This document shows, piece after piece, positions 5,200-5,899 of a stretch of DNA of 5,899 bases. The notes beneath the pieces are model-generated. The model did no database searches. It was not told the origin of the DNA and worked only from the letters and a program-made list of their open reading frames with translations. The stretch covers positions 1-5,899 of the forward strand of contig JAPTUI010000628.1 in the NCBI GenBank assembly GCA_028067895.1, read 5' to 3'. The first letter of the stretch is position 1; every line of letters begins with the position of its first letter. Made by a program: the position numbers and the translations under genes. This DNA is from Pseudomonadota bacterium (GTDB lineage: Bacteria; Pseudomonadota; Gammaproteobacteria; Steroidobacterales; Steroidobacteraceae).

Positions 5200-5899
5200 T
5201 CAACCGTTGCCCCAATTGCCGCCCCAACCGTTGCCCCCGCCATCCCCGTTGCTGGGATAGGTGGTGCAAGCGTGTGCCGCATTGTTGTACTCCGACTGGA
5301 TCCAGTACGCATGCCCGTTCAGCTCGACCTTGCTCGGGTCGAAATACACCGTCGACGTCGGACCCGGCTCCGCCGGCGGCGGCGGATTGATGACGAGGAA
5401 GCTGCACTCGTCGCCGATCTCATCGCCGAACAGCCCATTGGACTCCTCGTTCCACCAGCCGGTCGGATAGTAGCTCGGGGGGTTGCCTAGGGTATTCGGG
5501 TCGGTGATGGCTTCGAACGTCTCGTGTGAGAGAACACTGTCCGTCGAGTCCACCAGCTGGCCATTACCGGTGTTCGGCCGCACCGCGCAACCGCTCACAT
5601 CCTGATAGGGCTCGACCGTGTACAGCGCCAGGGTCGAGTTCGGGAACTGCGAGGCGTTGTGGTAGGCGCAGTACCGGAAGGAGGCCGGAGCGTCCGGGGA
5701 ATAGCACGACCCGGAGGTCTGGCACTCATCCTGGCCCGGCGGCAGGAAAATGTCGTAGATCGCGTGAAAGCCGGTCGGCAGTCCGAACGCGGTCGTCACC
5801 TCGTACACGATTTCCTGCATATCAAAGTCCGTGAGCGCGGAGCCGGCAGACAGACCAGTCAGCGTCAACATGATGGGCTTCGGATAGACGCGATATCGG
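5200..5899 (-). CDS. Cysteine-rich, probably secreted protein with HExxE...TDP motif (EXORDIUM/zincin-like), 5'-truncated
   Basis: The frame is open to the right edge (232 codons visible), so the true start is outside. The ATG at 5871 lacks a ribosome binding site and is preceded by in-frame coding-like sequence (RYRVYPKPI). Numbering from that Met, the signature is LSHETFEAITDP (H116, E117, E120, D124), followed by GWWNEESNGLFGDEIGDEC (138-156). The order HExxE, (T)DP/NP, aromatic, E-I-x-D-x-C resembles plant EXORDIUM/PHI-1-type proteins and bacterial putative metallopeptidases. A zinc site formed by H116, E120 and an acidic residue of the DEIGDEC segment is conceivable but unproven. Six cysteines (50, 56, 68, 95, 156, 202) suggest disulfides and export. 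After a proline-rich stretch (INPPPPAEPGP) comes a final segment with YWIQSEYNN, then a flexible Gly/Asn/Trp tail. It converges with the EAL gene. No function is assigned with confidence. Confidence 0.75.
   Translation of the reverse strand, partial: RYRVYPKPIMLTLTGLSAGSALTDFDMQEIVYEVTTAFGLPTGFHAIYDIFLPPGQDECQTSGSCYSPDAPASFRYCAYHNASQFPNSTLALYTVEPYQDVSGCAVRPNTGNGQLVDSTDSVLSHETFEAITDPNTLGNPPSYYPTGWWNEESNGLFGDEIGDECSFLVINPPPPAEPGPTSTVYFDPSKVELNGHAYWIQSEYNNAAHACTTYPSNGDGGGNGWGGNWGNG
5202..5237 (-). repeat. Three 12-bp tandem repeats coding the Gly/Asn/Trp tail
   Basis: On the minus strand the units are GGGGCAACGGTT, GGGGCGGCAATT and GGGGCAACGGTT, with the first and third identical. They encode the end of the tail, GNGW-GGNW-GNG. 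After the last unit the stop TGA (5202-5200) stands where the repeat register would give TGG (Trp), one base different. Confidence 0.8.

Noticed and set aside
5869..5871. ATG as the true start of the minus-strand HExxE protein.
   Set aside because: There is no Shine-Dalgarno site before it, the frame continues to the window edge, and the protein would lack any export signal despite its six cysteines.

Overview
The window is GC-rich (roughly two thirds G+C by eye) and densely coded, with short intergenic gaps and Shine-Dalgarno sites. It looks like a free-living, probably motile gammaproteobacterium (for example a Xanthomonadales- or Nevskiales-like lineage). That placement is an inference. 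It rests on the composition, the subfamily of the EAL protein and a sigma-28-like promoter of the Pseudomonas/enteric type, not on a database match.

Layout. (1) Positions 2-2566 (+) hold most of a large secreted glycoside hydrolase of family 9 (endoglucanase superfamily), with its 5' end outside the window. (2) A GC-rich hairpin (2584-2624) separates it from a convergent gene. (3) Positions 2636-3340 (-) encode a stand-alone RibD C-terminal/dihydrofolate-reductase-fold protein. (4) A 205-bp divergent intergenic region (3341-3545) carries a palindrome and a possible 19-codon leader ORF with a good ribosome binding site. (5) Positions 3546-4118 (+) encode a divergent membrane-anchored LemA-family protein. 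(6) The 81-bp gap after it holds a close match to a flagellar sigma-28 (FliA) promoter, followed by (7) a single-domain EAL phosphodiesterase (4200-5012, +) with all catalytic residues visible. (8) A perfect 17-bp inverted repeat (5080-5120) lies between this gene and (9) a convergent, 5'-truncated gene (5200 to the window edge, -). That gene encodes a cysteine-rich, probably secreted protein with an HExxE...TDP signature and a Gly/Asn/Trp repeat tail.

How the genes relate. There is no single obvious pathway or operon. GH9 and RibD-like converge, RibD-like and LemA diverge, and EAL and the HExxE protein converge, so most genes are separate transcription units. LemA and EAL are co-oriented and could be partly co-transcribed, but the promoter-like element between them suggests the EAL gene has its own, motility-linked control. 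That would resemble the flagellar-regulon phosphodiesterase PdeH of E. coli. The two edge genes both look like exported proteins.

I see no mobile element, CRISPR array, tRNA or rRNA. The most noteworthy items are the sigma-28-like promoter on the EAL gene, the HExxE protein whose stop codon sits in a tandem repeat exactly where a Trp codon would be, and the LemA-like protein with degenerate family motifs.
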